The notes beneath the pieces are model-generated. The model searched no databases. It was not told the DNA's origin and worked only from the letters and a program-made list of their open reading frames with translations. Positions 7,743 through 19,368 of a stretch of DNA of 33,472 bases are shown here, piece after piece. The translations under genes and the position numbers were made by a program. The DNA is from Paenibacillus farraposensis (GTDB lineage Bacteria > Bacillota > Bacilli > Paenibacillales > Paenibacillaceae). The DNA is taken from the NCBI RefSeq assembly GCF_020736845.1, contig NZ_JAFFQR010000019.1:1-33472 (forward strand), written 5' to 3'. The stretch's first letter is position 1; every line of letters starts with the position of its first letter.

Positions 7743-7792
7743 AATACTCGAGAAACCCAAGGTCTTTGAATGACCTGGGTTTCTCGAGTATT
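7743..7792. other. Long hairpin (about 21-bp stem)
   Basis: Bases 7743-7764 pair with 7772-7792 except for one bulged base, enclosing TTTGAAT. No clear T-run follows on the plus strand. It may be a terminator of the gene whose tail ends at 7709, or a recombination relic. Bases 7793-7923 hold nothing I can identify. Confidence 0.5.
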
Positions 7793-7923
7793 CCATTCAG
7801 GGGTTGTAATCATCCCTACACACACGACTTTCCAGTTGTTTTATTAATGTACCGTATCGATTTGTAACCACAAGCTTCTCTTTCTTCAATCAGCACCACG
7901 CCGATCCACTGTACCGATCAAAC

Positions 7924-7951
7924 CAAAAAAGCCGCTAGAATAGCGACTTTC
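7924..7951 (-). terminator. Terminator downstream of the GH1 fragment
   Basis: On the minus strand, AGTCGCTA and TAGCGGCT form a stem around TTC, followed by TTTTTT. It sits 55 bases after the GH1 stop codon. Confidence 0.75.
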
Positions 7952-8005
7952 AAAGGGAATTGTTATTAATACTCGACATTTTCAGCAAACTCTTGCGATA
8001 TAAAC

Positions 8006-10575
<2,570 letters not shown>

Positions 10576-10933
10576 ATCGGATTGTACCATTCCCTCATTC
10601 GTTCAAGGAAATGTTGGCCATGCATGCTGATTCCATGAAAAAGAAGCAAGCGGTGTACCTTTTCGAATCATCATGGAAGAAGAATATACTGATCGGGGAA
10701 TCCGCAAAATCCTAGCCAAATATTCGGAAGTTGCCGGCATGACTCAAAATCTGTCTCCACACAAGTTGCGACATTTTCTCTTAACCTGGCTAAAAAAACA
10801 AGGCATTGATGATGCGCTCATACAACCGTATTCAGGTCATGAAAGCCGGAAGTCTTTAGAAGTCTATTCCAAGCTTGCAATTACTGATGCTCAGGAGGAA
10901 TACAACGAGGTTATCAATAGATTCCCCATTTAA
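10576..10933 (+). pseudogene. Tyrosine recombinase/integrase, C-terminal remnant
   Basis: About 115 residues of a phage-integrase-type catalytic domain remain. [20 protein letters not shown] supplies the HxxR pair, YSGHESRKS the second His, and LEVYSKLA the nucleophilic Tyr. The upstream part ([20 protein letters not shown]) is in another frame, so there is a frameshift near 10672-10680, and the N-terminal half is absent. It lies directly against the right inverted repeat. Some Bacillus Tn3-family elements (Tn4430, Tn5401) use a tyrosine recombinase, TnpI, to resolve cointegrates; this may be such a gene. Confidence 0.7.
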
Positions 10934-10936
10934 TAA

Positions 10937-10978
10937 CATCTACTTTGCGGGTGGAGTCAGCTTCGCTGGTACTACCCC
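10937..10978 (-). repeat. Right terminal inverted repeat of Tn3-type element
   Basis: The inverse of 6211-6252 with two mismatches, ending CTACCCC. It starts three bases after the recombinase stop codon. The outside edge is only 66 bases from the end of the ABC permease gene. Confidence 0.8.
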
Positions 10979-11044
10979 AAATTAAAGCTCTATCACTATT
11001 AGAATCACCTGAACTAAACTTTAACAAGTATGAATTCGTTCGGG

Positions 11045-11926
11045 TTACCCCTTAACCGACCCGGCTGCAATCCCTTCTACAATCCGGTCACTCATGATGA
11101 GGAACACAAGCAAAATGGGCAAAATGCTGATCATCAGCGTAGCTCCGATCGCTCCCCAGTCGGTCGTATATTGTCCAATAAAGTTCTGGACGCCAACGGT
11201 CAGTGTTTTGTTTTCGTCCGAGCTGATGAACGTATTGACGAAAATAAACTCATTCCAGTTATAGATCATGTTAATAATGGATGTCGTCGCCATAACCGGA
11301 GTCGTCATGGGCAGCACAATCCGGAAAAACATCCGGTTGACAGTGCAGCCGTCCATAACAGCCGCTTCTTCCACTTCACGGGGCAAGGCGTAATAGAATC
11401 CCAGCAGGATCATCATCGTTGTGGGCAGGTTAAAAGCGACATACGACAGGATGATGGACAGCGGCGTGTCTGTCAGATGCAGCTTAAGGAACATACTGAA
11501 CAGCGGAATCAAGGTTGCATGGACCGGAATCATGAGTCCGACCATAAAGAGTCCAAGGACCACCCGGCTGCCTTTCCAGCGCATACGTGTAATGGCAAAC
11601 GTCACAAAGCTGGCCAGCAGCACCGTCAGCGCCACGGATATTACGGTAATCCATGCACTATTAAAAAAATACCGCCCGATATTGCCGCTGGTCCACACAT
11701 TCACATAGTTTTCCCAATGCGGCTGGGACGGGAGTGCAAACGGCGGAAGGTTAAACACTTCCTGATTATTTTTAAGCGAGAAAAGCATCAGCCACAGCAG
11801 CGGTAAAAGCTGTGTCACCGCCAGGATGATCAAAAGTATATACAAAGCGGTATAGCCGGCCCGAGTTAACAGTCTGCTGCGGGTAGCGACTCCAAGCGGA
11901 TAGCTGGCGGCTGCCTGGGTTTTCAT
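11045..11926 (-). CDS. Carbohydrate ABC transporter permease (MalG/CUT1 type)
   Basis: This 293-residue inner-membrane protein has about six transmembrane helices. The cytoplasmic EAA loop EAAVMDGCTVNRMFFRIVLP docks the ATPase. I chose the ATG at 11926 because GGGGGAGG precedes it; the longer frame to 12004 lacks a ribosome site and would overlap the upstream gene. It is the last gene of the set binding protein, permease, permease. No ATPase is encoded here, so a shared MsmX-type ATPase elsewhere is likely, as is usual for CUT1 systems in Firmicutes. A Tn3-type element sits 66 bases downstream. Confidence 0.9.
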   Translation of the reverse strand: MKTQAAASYPLGVATRSRLLTRAGYTALYILLIILAVTQLLPLLWLMLFSLKNNQEVFNLPPFALPSQPHWENYVNVWTSGNIGRYFFNSAWITVISVALTVLLASFVTFAITRMRWKGSRVVLGLFMVGLMIPVHATLIPLFSMFLKLHLTDTPLSIILSYVAFNLPTTMMILLGFYYALPREVEEAAVMDGCTVNRMFFRIVLPMTTPVMATTSIINMIYNWNEFIFVNTFISSDENKTLTVGVQNFIGQYTTDWGAIGATLMISILPILLVFLIMSDRIVEGIAAGSVKG

Positions 11927-11981
11927 GTATGTACCTCCCCCTTCCTGTCTTTGTTGTCGATTATTTATTCGCATGACCCTA

Positions 11982-12863
11982 TTATGAATATTCGATCGTG
12001 TCACCGGAAGCGGTAGCCTTGCGAATCAGCCATGTAGCGACCAGGCAGATGAACAGCAGGGCAAAGGCTGTAGCGCTGCCATATCCGAAATCAAAGCTGC
12101 GGAACGCCTGGTGGTACATGTAAGAAGCCATCACTTCACTGGCTCCATTTGGCCCACCGTCCGTCATGACGTAAATCAGGTCAAAATATTTGAGCGAGCC
12201 GACAATGGACAACACGATCGTTACGTTAATCACCTCGCGCAGCAGGGGCAATTTGATACGAGTTGCAATCTGCCAGGCACTGGCCCCGTCGATCCGGGCA
12301 GCTTCTACCAGCGTTTCGGGAATGTTTTTCAGCCCAGCGTAATAGATCAGAATATAAAAACCTGCATATTGCCAAATAATCGGGATGAACAGGGCAGGCA
12401 GCACCAAAGACGGTTGTGCCAGCCATTCAGGCGGATTGTGAACTCCAACCGACACCAGCAAGGCATTCAGCACGCCGTTCGTCGGATGATACATTTTGAG
12501 CCACAATTGCGCGATAGCTACAGAAGACAGCAGCATGGGAATCAGATAAATTTTCCGCAGCAGATTCGCTCCCTTGATTTTTCCTGACAAAATCATCGCA
12601 ATGGCCAGATAACCGATCAGACTGACGCCCGAAAACAAGGCCAGCAGTAGCGAATGCCAGGCACTTTGCCAGAACGCCGTGTCTGTGAACAAATGCTGAT
12701 AGTTGCCCAGCCCGACAAAAGCCATGGGGCCGATTCCATTCCACTGATTCAGGCCGTAATAGCCGGTCAGCACTATGGGTACATAAATCACAGCGAGCAG
12801 CAACAGCAGGGAAGGCAGCACATATAGAGCGATGACAAGCTTATTGGACATGACCTTTTCCAC
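11982..12863 (-). CDS. Carbohydrate ABC transporter permease (MalF/CUT1 type)
   Basis: A 293-residue permease with an N-terminal helix (LVIALYVLPSLLLLLAVIYV) and about six membrane spans in total. The EAA loop is EAARIDGASAWQIATRIKLP. The start is set at GTG 12863 because AAGGAGG lies 7 bases upstream, whereas the ATG of the longer frame (12887) has no site. It forms the heterodimeric channel with the following permease, which begins 55 bases downstream. Confidence 0.9.
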   Translation of the reverse strand: MEKVMSNKLVIALYVLPSLLLLLAVIYVPIVLTGYYGLNQWNGIGPMAFVGLGNYQHLFTDTAFWQSAWHSLLLALFSGVSLIGYLAIAMILSGKIKGANLLRKIYLIPMLLSSVAIAQLWLKMYHPTNGVLNALLVSVGVHNPPEWLAQPSLVLPALFIPIIWQYAGFYILIYYAGLKNIPETLVEAARIDGASAWQIATRIKLPLLREVINVTIVLSIVGSLKYFDLIYVMTDGGPNGASEVMASYMYHQAFRSFDFGYGSATAFALLFICLVATWLIRKATASGDTIEYS

Positions 12864-12889
12864 GGCCGGACCTCCTTGCGTGATCAATT

Positions 12890-14233
12890 TTAATTTCCCT
12901 TTTCAATGGCAGCCTTATGCTGATCGGCAAATTGTTGCGGTGTCACCGCTTTGCCAAACAACGCCTGAATCATATTCAAATGTACCTGCGCCGCACTCGG
13001 CTTCATCTGTACATCGGCGAATAATGTAATGCTGCTGGCTTGATTTAGCCCATTCAGCAAGTCGACATACAACTTGGGCAGGTTTCCTTTGGAGGTGTCC
13101 ACTTTCGTCGCCGGAATAACTCCCGCCTGCGTTACCGATTGCTCACCCCACTTAACGACAAAATATTCAACAAAAGCTTTGGCCTCTTCTTTAAGCTTGG
13201 AATTCTCCGATACGAACAAGCCTACTCCCGGCCCTCCTACCCAGCCGTTTACGTTGCCCTTGCCGCCTGCAACCATCGGAAATTTAAAAAAGCCAATTTG
13301 ATCTTTAAATGCTTGCGGGATTGCAGGGTTGGTCGTAAAATTCGGCAATTCCCAAGTACCCATTAAATACATAGCCGCCTTGGCGTTCATAAACTCGGAT
13401 TTTCCTTCGTCATTGGACAGGCCGTTAAATCCCTTGTTAAAAGCATTCATGTCCACGAGTGTCTGGATTTCGGAAGCCGCCTGAATCAAGCCAGGGTCAT
13501 CGAAAGATCCTGAGCCATCAATCGCTTTTTTCAGCGTATCGTTACCCGCTATACGATCTGCCAGATACATGTACCAGAGCGAGCCAGTCCAGCGATCTTT
13601 ATTGCCCAGTGCAATTGGTGCGACACCATGATCCGTAAGTGTTTTCACAATTTGCTTCAATTCGTCATATGTCGCGGGCACTTTCAGGTTGTATTTTTGG
13701 AATATGGCTTTGTTGTAGTAGATGGGTGAAATGTTTAATTCGATGGGCAGCGCATACGTTTTTCCATTCAGCGCATAAGCTTCGGTCGTTCCTGGTACGA
13801 ATTTGTTCTTCAGTCTGGAGCCATTCAACAGGTCATCCATCGGCGTAAATAATCCGCCCTTAACATAAGGCTCCATAAAGCCTGCTGCCCAGGTGATGCC
13901 GATATCGGGCAATTCATTGGAAGCCGACAGCACTTTGAGCTTGTTTTTATATTGTTCATTTTCCAGCACTTCCTGCTGAATAACGACATTCGGGTGATCC
14001 TTTTGGTATTGGGCTATAATCTGGCTCACAAGCTTGCTCTGTTGTGCCGAGCTTCCCTCTGGCCACAGGTGCATCATTTTGAGTGTAATCTTTCCCTCTT
14101 TTCCATCGGAACCATCCTGGCCATCCTTACCGGCGCCGCAGCCGGATAGCACCAGCATCAATGACAGCAGCAGGATCAACCCACCAACCCATTTTCGATG
14201 TGAGCGCTTACGTTCAAAATACTCGTTGGACAT
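12890..14233 (-). CDS. Extracellular sugar-binding lipoprotein of ABC transporter
   Basis: This 447-residue family-1 solute-binding protein has a charged N-terminus, a hydrophobic signal and the lipobox LSGC with Cys32 as the lipidation site, then a Gly/Asp/Lys-rich linker. The mature part has family features such as ELPDIGITWAAGF and the AKAAMYLMGTWELPNF segment. It captures an oligosaccharide outside the membrane and delivers it to the two permeases. GGAGG precedes the ATG at 14233. A cre site and two 13-bp direct repeats lie upstream. The ligand is not identifiable, but the regulator type and neighbouring glucan and pectin enzymes point to a plant-wall oligosaccharide. Confidence 0.9.
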   Translation of the reverse strand: MSNEYFERKRSHRKWVGGLILLLSLMLVLSGCGAGKDGQDGSDGKEGKITLKMMHLWPEGSSAQQSKLVSQIIAQYQKDHPNVVIQQEVLENEQYKNKLKVLSASNELPDIGITWAAGFMEPYVKGGLFTPMDDLLNGSRLKNKFVPGTTEAYALNGKTYALPIELNISPIYYNKAIFQKYNLKVPATYDELKQIVKTLTDHGVAPIALGNKDRWTGSLWYMYLADRIAGNDTLKKAIDGSGSFDDPGLIQAASEIQTLVDMNAFNKGFNGLSNDEGKSEFMNAKAAMYLMGTWELPNFTTNPAIPQAFKDQIGFFKFPMVAGGKGNVNGWVGGPGVGLFVSENSKLKEEAKAFVEYFVVKWGEQSVTQAGVIPATKVDTSKGNLPKLYVDLLNGLNQASSITLFADVQMKPSAAQVHLNMIQALFGKAVTPQQFADQHKAAIEKGN

Positions 14234-14265
14234 CGTTAGACCTCCATTGTTGTAATTGTATTTTT

Positions 14266-14279
14266 TGTAACCGTTATCA
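14266..14279 (-). promoter_or_regulatory. cre site (CcpA catabolite repression)
   Basis: On the minus strand the site is TGATAACGGTTACA, a full match to the cre consensus TGWNANCGNTNWCA. It lies 33-46 bases upstream of the binding-protein start codon, where CcpA would block transcription when preferred sugars are present. Confidence 0.7.
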
Positions 14280-14317
14280 TTCGTAAGTTTAGCACTTCTT
14301 TCCTGTCGCCAACAGGG

Positions 14318-14351
14318 TACGTTTATTGGGTATAATTCTACTTTTATTGGG
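14318..14351 (-). promoter_or_regulatory. Paired 13-bp direct repeats, likely YesN site
   Basis: CCCAATAAAAGTA and CCCAATAAACGTA (minus strand) lie exactly 21 bases apart, two helical turns, and differ at one base. They are upstream of the cre site in the gap between the response-regulator and binding-protein genes. AraC-type regulators typically bind such direct repeats, so this is the best candidate for activation by the adjacent YesN-type regulator. Confidence 0.5.
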
Positions 14352-14386
14352 TTGTGTACCGCAATGTGTTGTAACTGCCTATGCTG

Positions 14387-15187
14387 TCAATTAATAATTC
14401 CCGGCCCTTTACGCATCTGCTGCCTGTAGCGGCTGGGACTTATTCCCTCAGCTGTTTTGAACACTTTGATAAAATATTTATCGGTTCGGTAGCCTGAACG
14501 CTCTCCGATTTGTGCAATTGTAAGCTGGGTATGCAGCAAAAGCTCCTTGGCCCGTTGCATTCGCAGCCGGTGCAGATATTCGCTGAAGGACAAGCCGCTT
14601 TGCTGCTTGAACAAAACACTGAAATAGCTTGCATTCAGGTGTGAATGCGCGGCAGTCTGGGCCATCGTAATGGGTTCGTGAAGATGCTCAGCCATATAGT
14701 TGAAAGCACGCCGTACCGGTTCGCTAAGAGTAGCGGTTTGATGGTCAAGCTCTAACAGGACAGGGTCAGCCAGCTTTTCAAGCTTCTCGTACCGCTGCCA
14801 TTCCGCTTCCAGCCGGAGCGCTTCGTCTACCGCATTCAGCAGTTCCTGCTTATCAATCGGCTTGAGCAAATAATTGACGGCTCCCAGACGGAGAGCCTGC
14901 TGGACATAATCAAACTCGGCATACCCCGAGATGACAATGATCGCTGGCCGATGTGAATCCCGTTCGAGAGAGCGGATTAAATCCAGTCCGCTGAATTCCG
15001 GCAACCGGACATCCGTAATGAGCAGATGGACGGTCTCCGCCCGCAGTGTATTTAAGGCTTCCAAGCCATTACCCGATGTCACAATCCGGTATTTCCCGGC
15101 TGCCCATTGCTCCAGTGTCTGGTGTATTCCCTGACGTGTTCGCTGCTCATCATCTACAATTACAATGGTTTTGGATGAAACACTCAT
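14387..15187 (-). CDS. YesN-type response regulator (REC plus AraC HTH)
   Basis: The 266-residue protein has an N-terminal receiver domain (about 1-125), with acidic residues in IVDDEQRT and the phospho-acceptor Asp in LLITDVRLPEFSG. A C-terminal AraC-type double helix-turn-helix covers about 165-262 (ITMAQTAAHSHLNASYFSVL and GYRTDKYFIKVFKTAEGISP). It lacks the long middle segment of many YesN proteins, which often exceed 350 residues. It is phosphorylated by the adjacent YesM-type kinase, from which it is separated by two bases, and probably activates the downstream ABC transporter. Confidence 0.9.
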   Translation of the reverse strand: MSVSSKTIVIVDDEQRTRQGIHQTLEQWAAGKYRIVTSGNGLEALNTLRAETVHLLITDVRLPEFSGLDLIRSLERDSHRPAIIVISGYAEFDYVQQALRLGAVNYLLKPIDKQELLNAVDEALRLEAEWQRYEKLEKLADPVLLELDHQTATLSEPVRRAFNYMAEHLHEPITMAQTAAHSHLNASYFSVLFKQQSGLSFSEYLHRLRMQRAKELLLHTQLTIAQIGERSGYRTDKYFIKVFKTAEGISPSRYRQQMRKGPGIIN

Positions 15188-15189
15188 TC

Positions 15190-16956
15190 CTACCGCCCTC
15201 CGTATTCATCAGGAATTTCAAAAGCGACCACCGTTCCTTCCTGCACCACACTATGCACCATTAAGCCGTCGCCGTCCGTTGCATCAGACGCGCGGTTATA
15301 ATAGAGGACAAGCCTGCGCTGCACATTCGCTAGTCCCATACCGGTCCCCTTGCTCTGGACGGTCGATCCTCCCGTTAGTGCTGCACGCACAGCTGCAAGT
15401 TCCTCCAGTGTCATTCCGGGCCCGTCATCTATGACGGCGATCTGTATCCACCCCGGTCTTGCCGAAGGAGTGACACGGATTTCAACGTGTCCGTTGCCCA
15501 TGCGATTTTCGACGCCGTGCAAAATGGCGTTCTCTAAAATGGGCTGGATGAGCAGCTTTGGAAGCGGAATTGGCGCTGCCCCTGGAAGCATATGGATTTG
15601 CCAGCTCAGACGTTCACCGAGACGCATCTTCATCAGTTCCAGATAACGGCGGACTTGTGCTATTTCTTCCCCCAGTGTCACCCACGAGTCATGGTGAGCC
15701 GGTTCGATAATATACCGAAACAGTCGTGACATCGACACCATCAGCCCGGCCAGCTCCTCCTCTCCCTTTTCCCGCAGCGACCAATTGAAAGCATCCAGCG
15801 TATTAAAGAGAAAATGCGGGTTAATCTGCGCCTGCAGCGCTCTAAGCTCGGTTTGGCTTTGCAAAACCTCCTTCTCGCAAATGACGCAAATCAATTCATT
15901 GATATCAACGATCATCGAGTTGTACTCTGCATTCAGTTCCTGCAGCTCGGCCGCTGCGGCGGGTTCCGGATTCAGGGCCAATGCCCCTTCCCGTGAACGG
16001 CGCATCGCCTGAATCAAATGGTCTATCGGTTTGGTAATCAACGTCGACAGCATAAAGGACATAAGCAGGAATAACACCGCACCCAGAGACGCAGAGATGA
16101 TCAGTGTTGTCCTTAAAACCGAAATTCCGTCTGTGACGACGCTAACCGGAATCAGGATCAGCAGCGACCAGCCGGTCCGCTCCGATTGCTGCACTGCCTT
16201 CACATATTCCCGCTCTCCGATATGAACCGTCTGCGTCTTGCTGTGCAGTACAGCTGACAAATCCGTCTGGTTCACAGGTTCACCTGACAGCAGCTGGCCC
16301 TGGCGATCTACAAGCAGCATCGTTTCACCCGCCTCTTCCTGGACCGCCGCTGCATCATTCAGCCCGAAATAGCTTCGCTCCATGCGGGTAATCAGATATC
16401 CTCCGCGTGAAAACCAGCGGTCCACCAGGCTCACCTGCCGAATCGCCAGCAGCGATCGGGGGTCCTCGGGATCAATGCCGATCCAGACTAATCTTCCTTT
16501 CATCTGATTCGCCTCCCGGATGTCCGCTTGTCCGATACGCTCCTCCAGACTGCCCTCCCTAATCGGAAACAACATCTCCCCTTTGGTGGTATACAGCTCC
16601 AGCGATCCGACACTCGGCATATAAGTTTGATAGCTGTGCATCACTTGCAGCAGGGACTGGCGCTGCCGAAATGACACCTTCCCTCCGTTGCGCTCTTCCA
16701 GCAAAATATGCTGAACGGCCGGATGATTGGCCACCTGCTCCGTCAGGCTGTCCATCTGGCCGATTAATGCATCCAGCCTCCCGCTTGCTTGGACCGCGGT
16801 CTGACCAATATGACGCTCGGCACTGTTTTTCAACAGGTGAGAAACATTCAGGTAAATGAACATCCCCGCCACACTCATCATCATGAGCATCACCAGTATA
16901 AATCCGATAAAAATCTGATTACGCAGCGTGTTAAATGGTTGAAATCTCGAACGCAT
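15190..16956 (-). CDS. YesM-type sensor histidine kinase
   Basis: This 588-residue membrane kinase has a first transmembrane helix near residues 12-35, an extracellular sensor region, a second helix near 280-305 (LIISASLGAVLFLLMSFMLS) and a HAMP-like linker. The phospho-acceptor His lies in the 5TM/YesM-type box LRALQAQINPHFLFNTLDAF. ATP-binding motifs follow: N-box ILENAILHGVENRMG, DDGPGM and GTGMGLANVQRRL. It senses an extracellular signal, plausibly sugar-loaded binding protein, and phosphorylates the YesN-type partner. The ATG at 16956 follows AGGAGGAGAGGG. Confidence 0.92.
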   Translation of the reverse strand: MRSRFQPFNTLRNQIFIGFILVMLMMMSVAGMFIYLNVSHLLKNSAERHIGQTAVQASGRLDALIGQMDSLTEQVANHPAVQHILLEERNGGKVSFRQRQSLLQVMHSYQTYMPSVGSLELYTTKGEMLFPIREGSLEERIGQADIREANQMKGRLVWIGIDPEDPRSLLAIRQVSLVDRWFSRGGYLITRMERSYFGLNDAAAVQEEAGETMLLVDRQGQLLSGEPVNQTDLSAVLHSKTQTVHIGEREYVKAVQQSERTGWSLLILIPVSVVTDGISVLRTTLIISASLGAVLFLLMSFMLSTLITKPIDHLIQAMRRSREGALALNPEPAAAAELQELNAEYNSMIVDINELICVICEKEVLQSQTELRALQAQINPHFLFNTLDAFNWSLREKGEEELAGLMVSMSRLFRYIIEPAHHDSWVTLGEEIAQVRRYLELMKMRLGERLSWQIHMLPGAAPIPLPKLLIQPILENAILHGVENRMGNGHVEIRVTPSARPGWIQIAVIDDGPGMTLEELAAVRAALTGGSTVQSKGTGMGLANVQRRLVLYYNRASDATDGDGLMVHSVVQEGTVVAFEIPDEYGGR

Positions 16957-16995
16957 ATGCCCTCTCCTCCTGGTTTATCACGGTAAAATGAGTAA

Positions 16996-17009
16996 TGATA
17001 ACGCTCTCC
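16996..17009. promoter_or_regulatory. Possible cre site upstream of the sensor kinase
   Basis: TGATAACGCTCTCC matches the cre consensus at 13 of 14 positions (last base C instead of A), 40-53 bases before the kinase start. It resembles the better site at 14266-14279, so catabolite control of the regulator genes is possible. Confidence 0.35.
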
Positions 17010-17147
17010 ATTTCTCCATTCTATCGCATCATTCCCTTTACGGCTTCTCAACTGGTGGTTGAATATTTTAAAAAATCAAATATGAAGTTATTGTTCCTGC
17101 CAACGAGCTCCAATAAAATTGGATTATATGAAGGAGCGTGAATATGT

Positions 17148-17978
17148 ATGAGAGAGAAATTAGCCAGAAATATAAGCATATATCGTAAAGAAAGAGGACT
17201 TACACAAGAAGAGCTCGCACAAATACTTGGGCTCTCATTTCAAGCAGTATCCAAGTGGGAAAATGCTCAGACCATGCCTGATATTTCGTTACTCCCCCAG
17301 TTATCAAGAACCCTGGAGGTAAGCATCGACAAACTGCTCGGATATGTATCACAGGACAAACCGATTACCATTTATGAGGAAGAATATAAAACACCCGAGT
17401 ATTACTGGGGGACTGAACCTAATAAAGTTTGCTATCAGGTTTTACAATGGATGCCGCCCAATACACACTTGAAATTGCTGGATATTGGCTGTGGCGAGGG
17501 AAAAGATGCCGTGTTTTTTGCTAGAAACGGATATAATGTGGCTGCATTTGATGTTTCAGACGCAGGTGTGGAAAAAACCAAAAGACTTGCTGAAAAAATC
17601 GGAGTTCATGTTGACGTGTTTAAGGCAGACATTTTAGATTACCGTCTGGATACGCATTTTGATATTATCTTTTCAAGTGGTGTTCTACACTACATAAAAC
17701 CGGACTTTCGCAAAGAAATATTGGATAACTATAAGCAGTATACAAAACAAAACGGCTTGCATGTCTTGAATGTGTTTGTACATAAGCCGTTTATTGCGCC
17801 ACCGCCCGAAAAAGAGACTAACGCTCATAACTGGTATTCTGGCGAGCTGCTTACACATTATCACGACTGGTTCATTCAAGATAGCTCGGAAGTTATTTTC
17901 GACTGTAACTCATCAGGTATTGCTCATAAGCATGCCATGACCAAAATAATTGCCAAAAAAATCACCTCGTTAGGCTAA
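17148..17978 (+). CDS. XRE-type HTH fused to SAM methyltransferase
   Basis: The 276-residue protein joins two domains. Residues 5-65 are a Cro/C1-type helix-turn-helix (GLTQEELAQILGLSFQAVSK). From about residue 75 a class I methyltransferase follows, with motif I LLDIGCGEGKDAVFFA, motif II VAAFDVSDAG and motif IV FDIIFSSGVLHYIKP. The second domain resembles TehB-type methyltransferases, which in other bacteria confer tellurite resistance. The fusion suggests a regulator that either methylates a small molecule or senses SAM. AAGGAG precedes the start. It is a single-gene unit with its own terminator; its target is unknown. Confidence 0.85.
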   Translation: MREKLARNISIYRKERGLTQEELAQILGLSFQAVSKWENAQTMPDISLLPQLSRTLEVSIDKLLGYVSQDKPITIYEEEYKTPEYYWGTEPNKVCYQVLQWMPPNTHLKLLDIGCGEGKDAVFFARNGYNVAAFDVSDAGVEKTKRLAEKIGVHVDVFKADILDYRLDTHFDIIFSSGVLHYIKPDFRKEILDNYKQYTKQNGLHVLNVFVHKPFIAPPPEKETNAHNWYSGELLTHYHDWFIQDSSEVIFDCNSSGIAHKHAMTKIIAKKITSLG

Positions 17979-17995
17979 AGATACGAAAGATAACC

Positions 17996-18027
17996 AAGGG
18001 ACGGTCCATAAACCGTCCTTCCTTTTT
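17996..18027 (+). terminator. Terminator after the HTH-methyltransferase gene
   Basis: AAGGGACGGT pairs with ACCGTCCTT (one bulge) and runs into CCTTTTT, 18 bases after the stop codon. Confidence 0.8.
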
Positions 18028-18133
18028 ATATGAATATTATGAATTTTATGAACTTGTTTAATGGAATATTTGAACATAAAATGAAATTGTAATCTGTTAT
18101 AAATATATTTTAATAAAGGAGGAAGCAAAAATC

Positions 18134-19327
18134 ATGAAAAGAAAAAGCATGAAGAAGCCATTTCTCGTTATTGCCTCTCTCGTAATGGGCTTCACCTTGT
18201 ATGGCTACACCTCTGTTTCGGCAGATGCAGCCAGTGTGAAAGGATATTATCACACCCAGGGAAACAAAATTGTGGACGAGTCCGGGAAGGAGGCAGTATT
18301 TAATGGCTTGAACTGGTTTGGTCTGGAAACTCCGAATTACACTCTGCATGGACTGTGGAGCCGTTCGATGGACGACGTGCTGGACCAGGTAAAGAAAGAA
18401 GGCTACAATCTGATCCGTCTGCCATACAGTAATCAGTTGTTCGATTCCAATTCCCGCCCAGACAGTATTGATTATAACAAAAATCCTGATCTGGTTGGAT
18501 TAACTCCGGTTCAAATTATGGACAAGCTGATCGAAAAAGCCGGAAAACGCGGTATTCAGGTTATCCTTGACCGCCACCGTCCAGACTCCGGCGGGCAATC
18601 CGAGCTGTGGTACACATCCAAGTACCCGGAATCCCGTTGGATCAGCGACTGGAAAATGTTGGCCAAACGTTATAAAGACAACCCTACCGTCATCGGTGCA
18701 GATTTGCACAACGAGCCACACGGCCAGGCAAGCTGGGGTACAGGCAACATTTCCACAGACTGGCGTCTTGCGGCACAGCGCGCAGGGAATGCAATTCTGT
18801 CCGTAAATCCGAATTGGTTGATTTTGGTAGAAGGTGTGGACCATAATGTCCAAGGCAACAATAGCCAATACTGGTGGGGCGGCAACCTGACTGGTGTAGC
18901 CAAGTACCCTGTCGTGCTGGACGTACCGAACCGCGTTGTATATTCTCCGCATGATTACGGCCCTGGTGTGTCTTCGCAGCCATGGTTCAACGAATCGAGC
19001 TTCCCGTCCAATCTGCCGGCCATCTGGGATAAAACCTGGGGTTACATCAGCAAGCAAAACATAGCTCCGGTGCTGGTTGGTGAATTCGGCGGCCGTAATG
19101 TTGATTTGTCTTCTACTGAGGGTAAATGGCAAAATGCACTCGTAGACTATATTGGCGCCAACAACTTGTACTTTACGTACTGGGACCTGAATCCGAATAG
19201 TGGTGACACGGGTGGACTGCTGCTGGACGACTGGGTTACCTGGAATCGTCCTAAGCAGGATATGCTAAGCCGCATTATGAAGCCTGTTACGTTCGTAACA
19301 GGACAAGCGAAAGCTGCCGCTGAATAA
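18134..19327 (+). CDS. Secreted GH5 endoglucanase (cellulase)
   Basis: The 397-residue protein has a signal peptide (basic start, hydrophobic FLVIASLVMGFTLYG, probable cleavage after SADA). A GH5 TIM barrel follows: NGLNWFGLE, NLIRLPYSNQL, VILDRHRP, the acid/base Glu in ADLHNEPHG, HDYGPGVSS and the nucleophile Glu in VLVGEFGG. It has no carbohydrate-binding module. It should cleave internal beta-1,4-glucan bonds in cellulose or related glucans outside the cell. AAAGGAGG lies 10 bases before the ATG. It is monocistronic, with an AT-rich leader (18028-18115) and a terminator at 19369-19441. Confidence 0.93.
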   Translation: MKRKSMKKPFLVIASLVMGFTLYGYTSVSADAASVKGYYHTQGNKIVDESGKEAVFNGLNWFGLETPNYTLHGLWSRSMDDVLDQVKKEGYNLIRLPYSNQLFDSNSRPDSIDYNKNPDLVGLTPVQIMDKLIEKAGKRGIQVILDRHRPDSGGQSELWYTSKYPESRWISDWKMLAKRYKDNPTVIGADLHNEPHGQASWGTGNISTDWRLAAQRAGNAILSVNPNWLILVEGVDHNVQGNNSQYWWGGNLTGVAKYPVVLDVPNRVVYSPHDYGPGVSSQPWFNESSFPSNLPAIWDKTWGYISKQNIAPVLVGEFGGRNVDLSSTEGKWQNALVDYIGANNLYFTYWDLNPNSGDTGGLLLDDWVTWNRPKQDMLSRIMKPVTFVTGQAKAAAE

Positions 19328-19368
19328 ATCTATCGTTCCTCTAGGTCGCTTATGCTTTTTTGCTAGTT

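Noticed and set aside
11030..11806. A 258-codon plus-strand frame opposite the permease
   Set aside because: It is the antisense of a clear ABC permease, with a His/Gln/Arg-rich composition typical of shadow frames.
18500..19132. A 210-codon minus-strand frame opposite the GH5 gene
   Set aside because: The plus strand encodes all GH5 motifs over the same bases. The antisense frame has no promoter or ribosome site.
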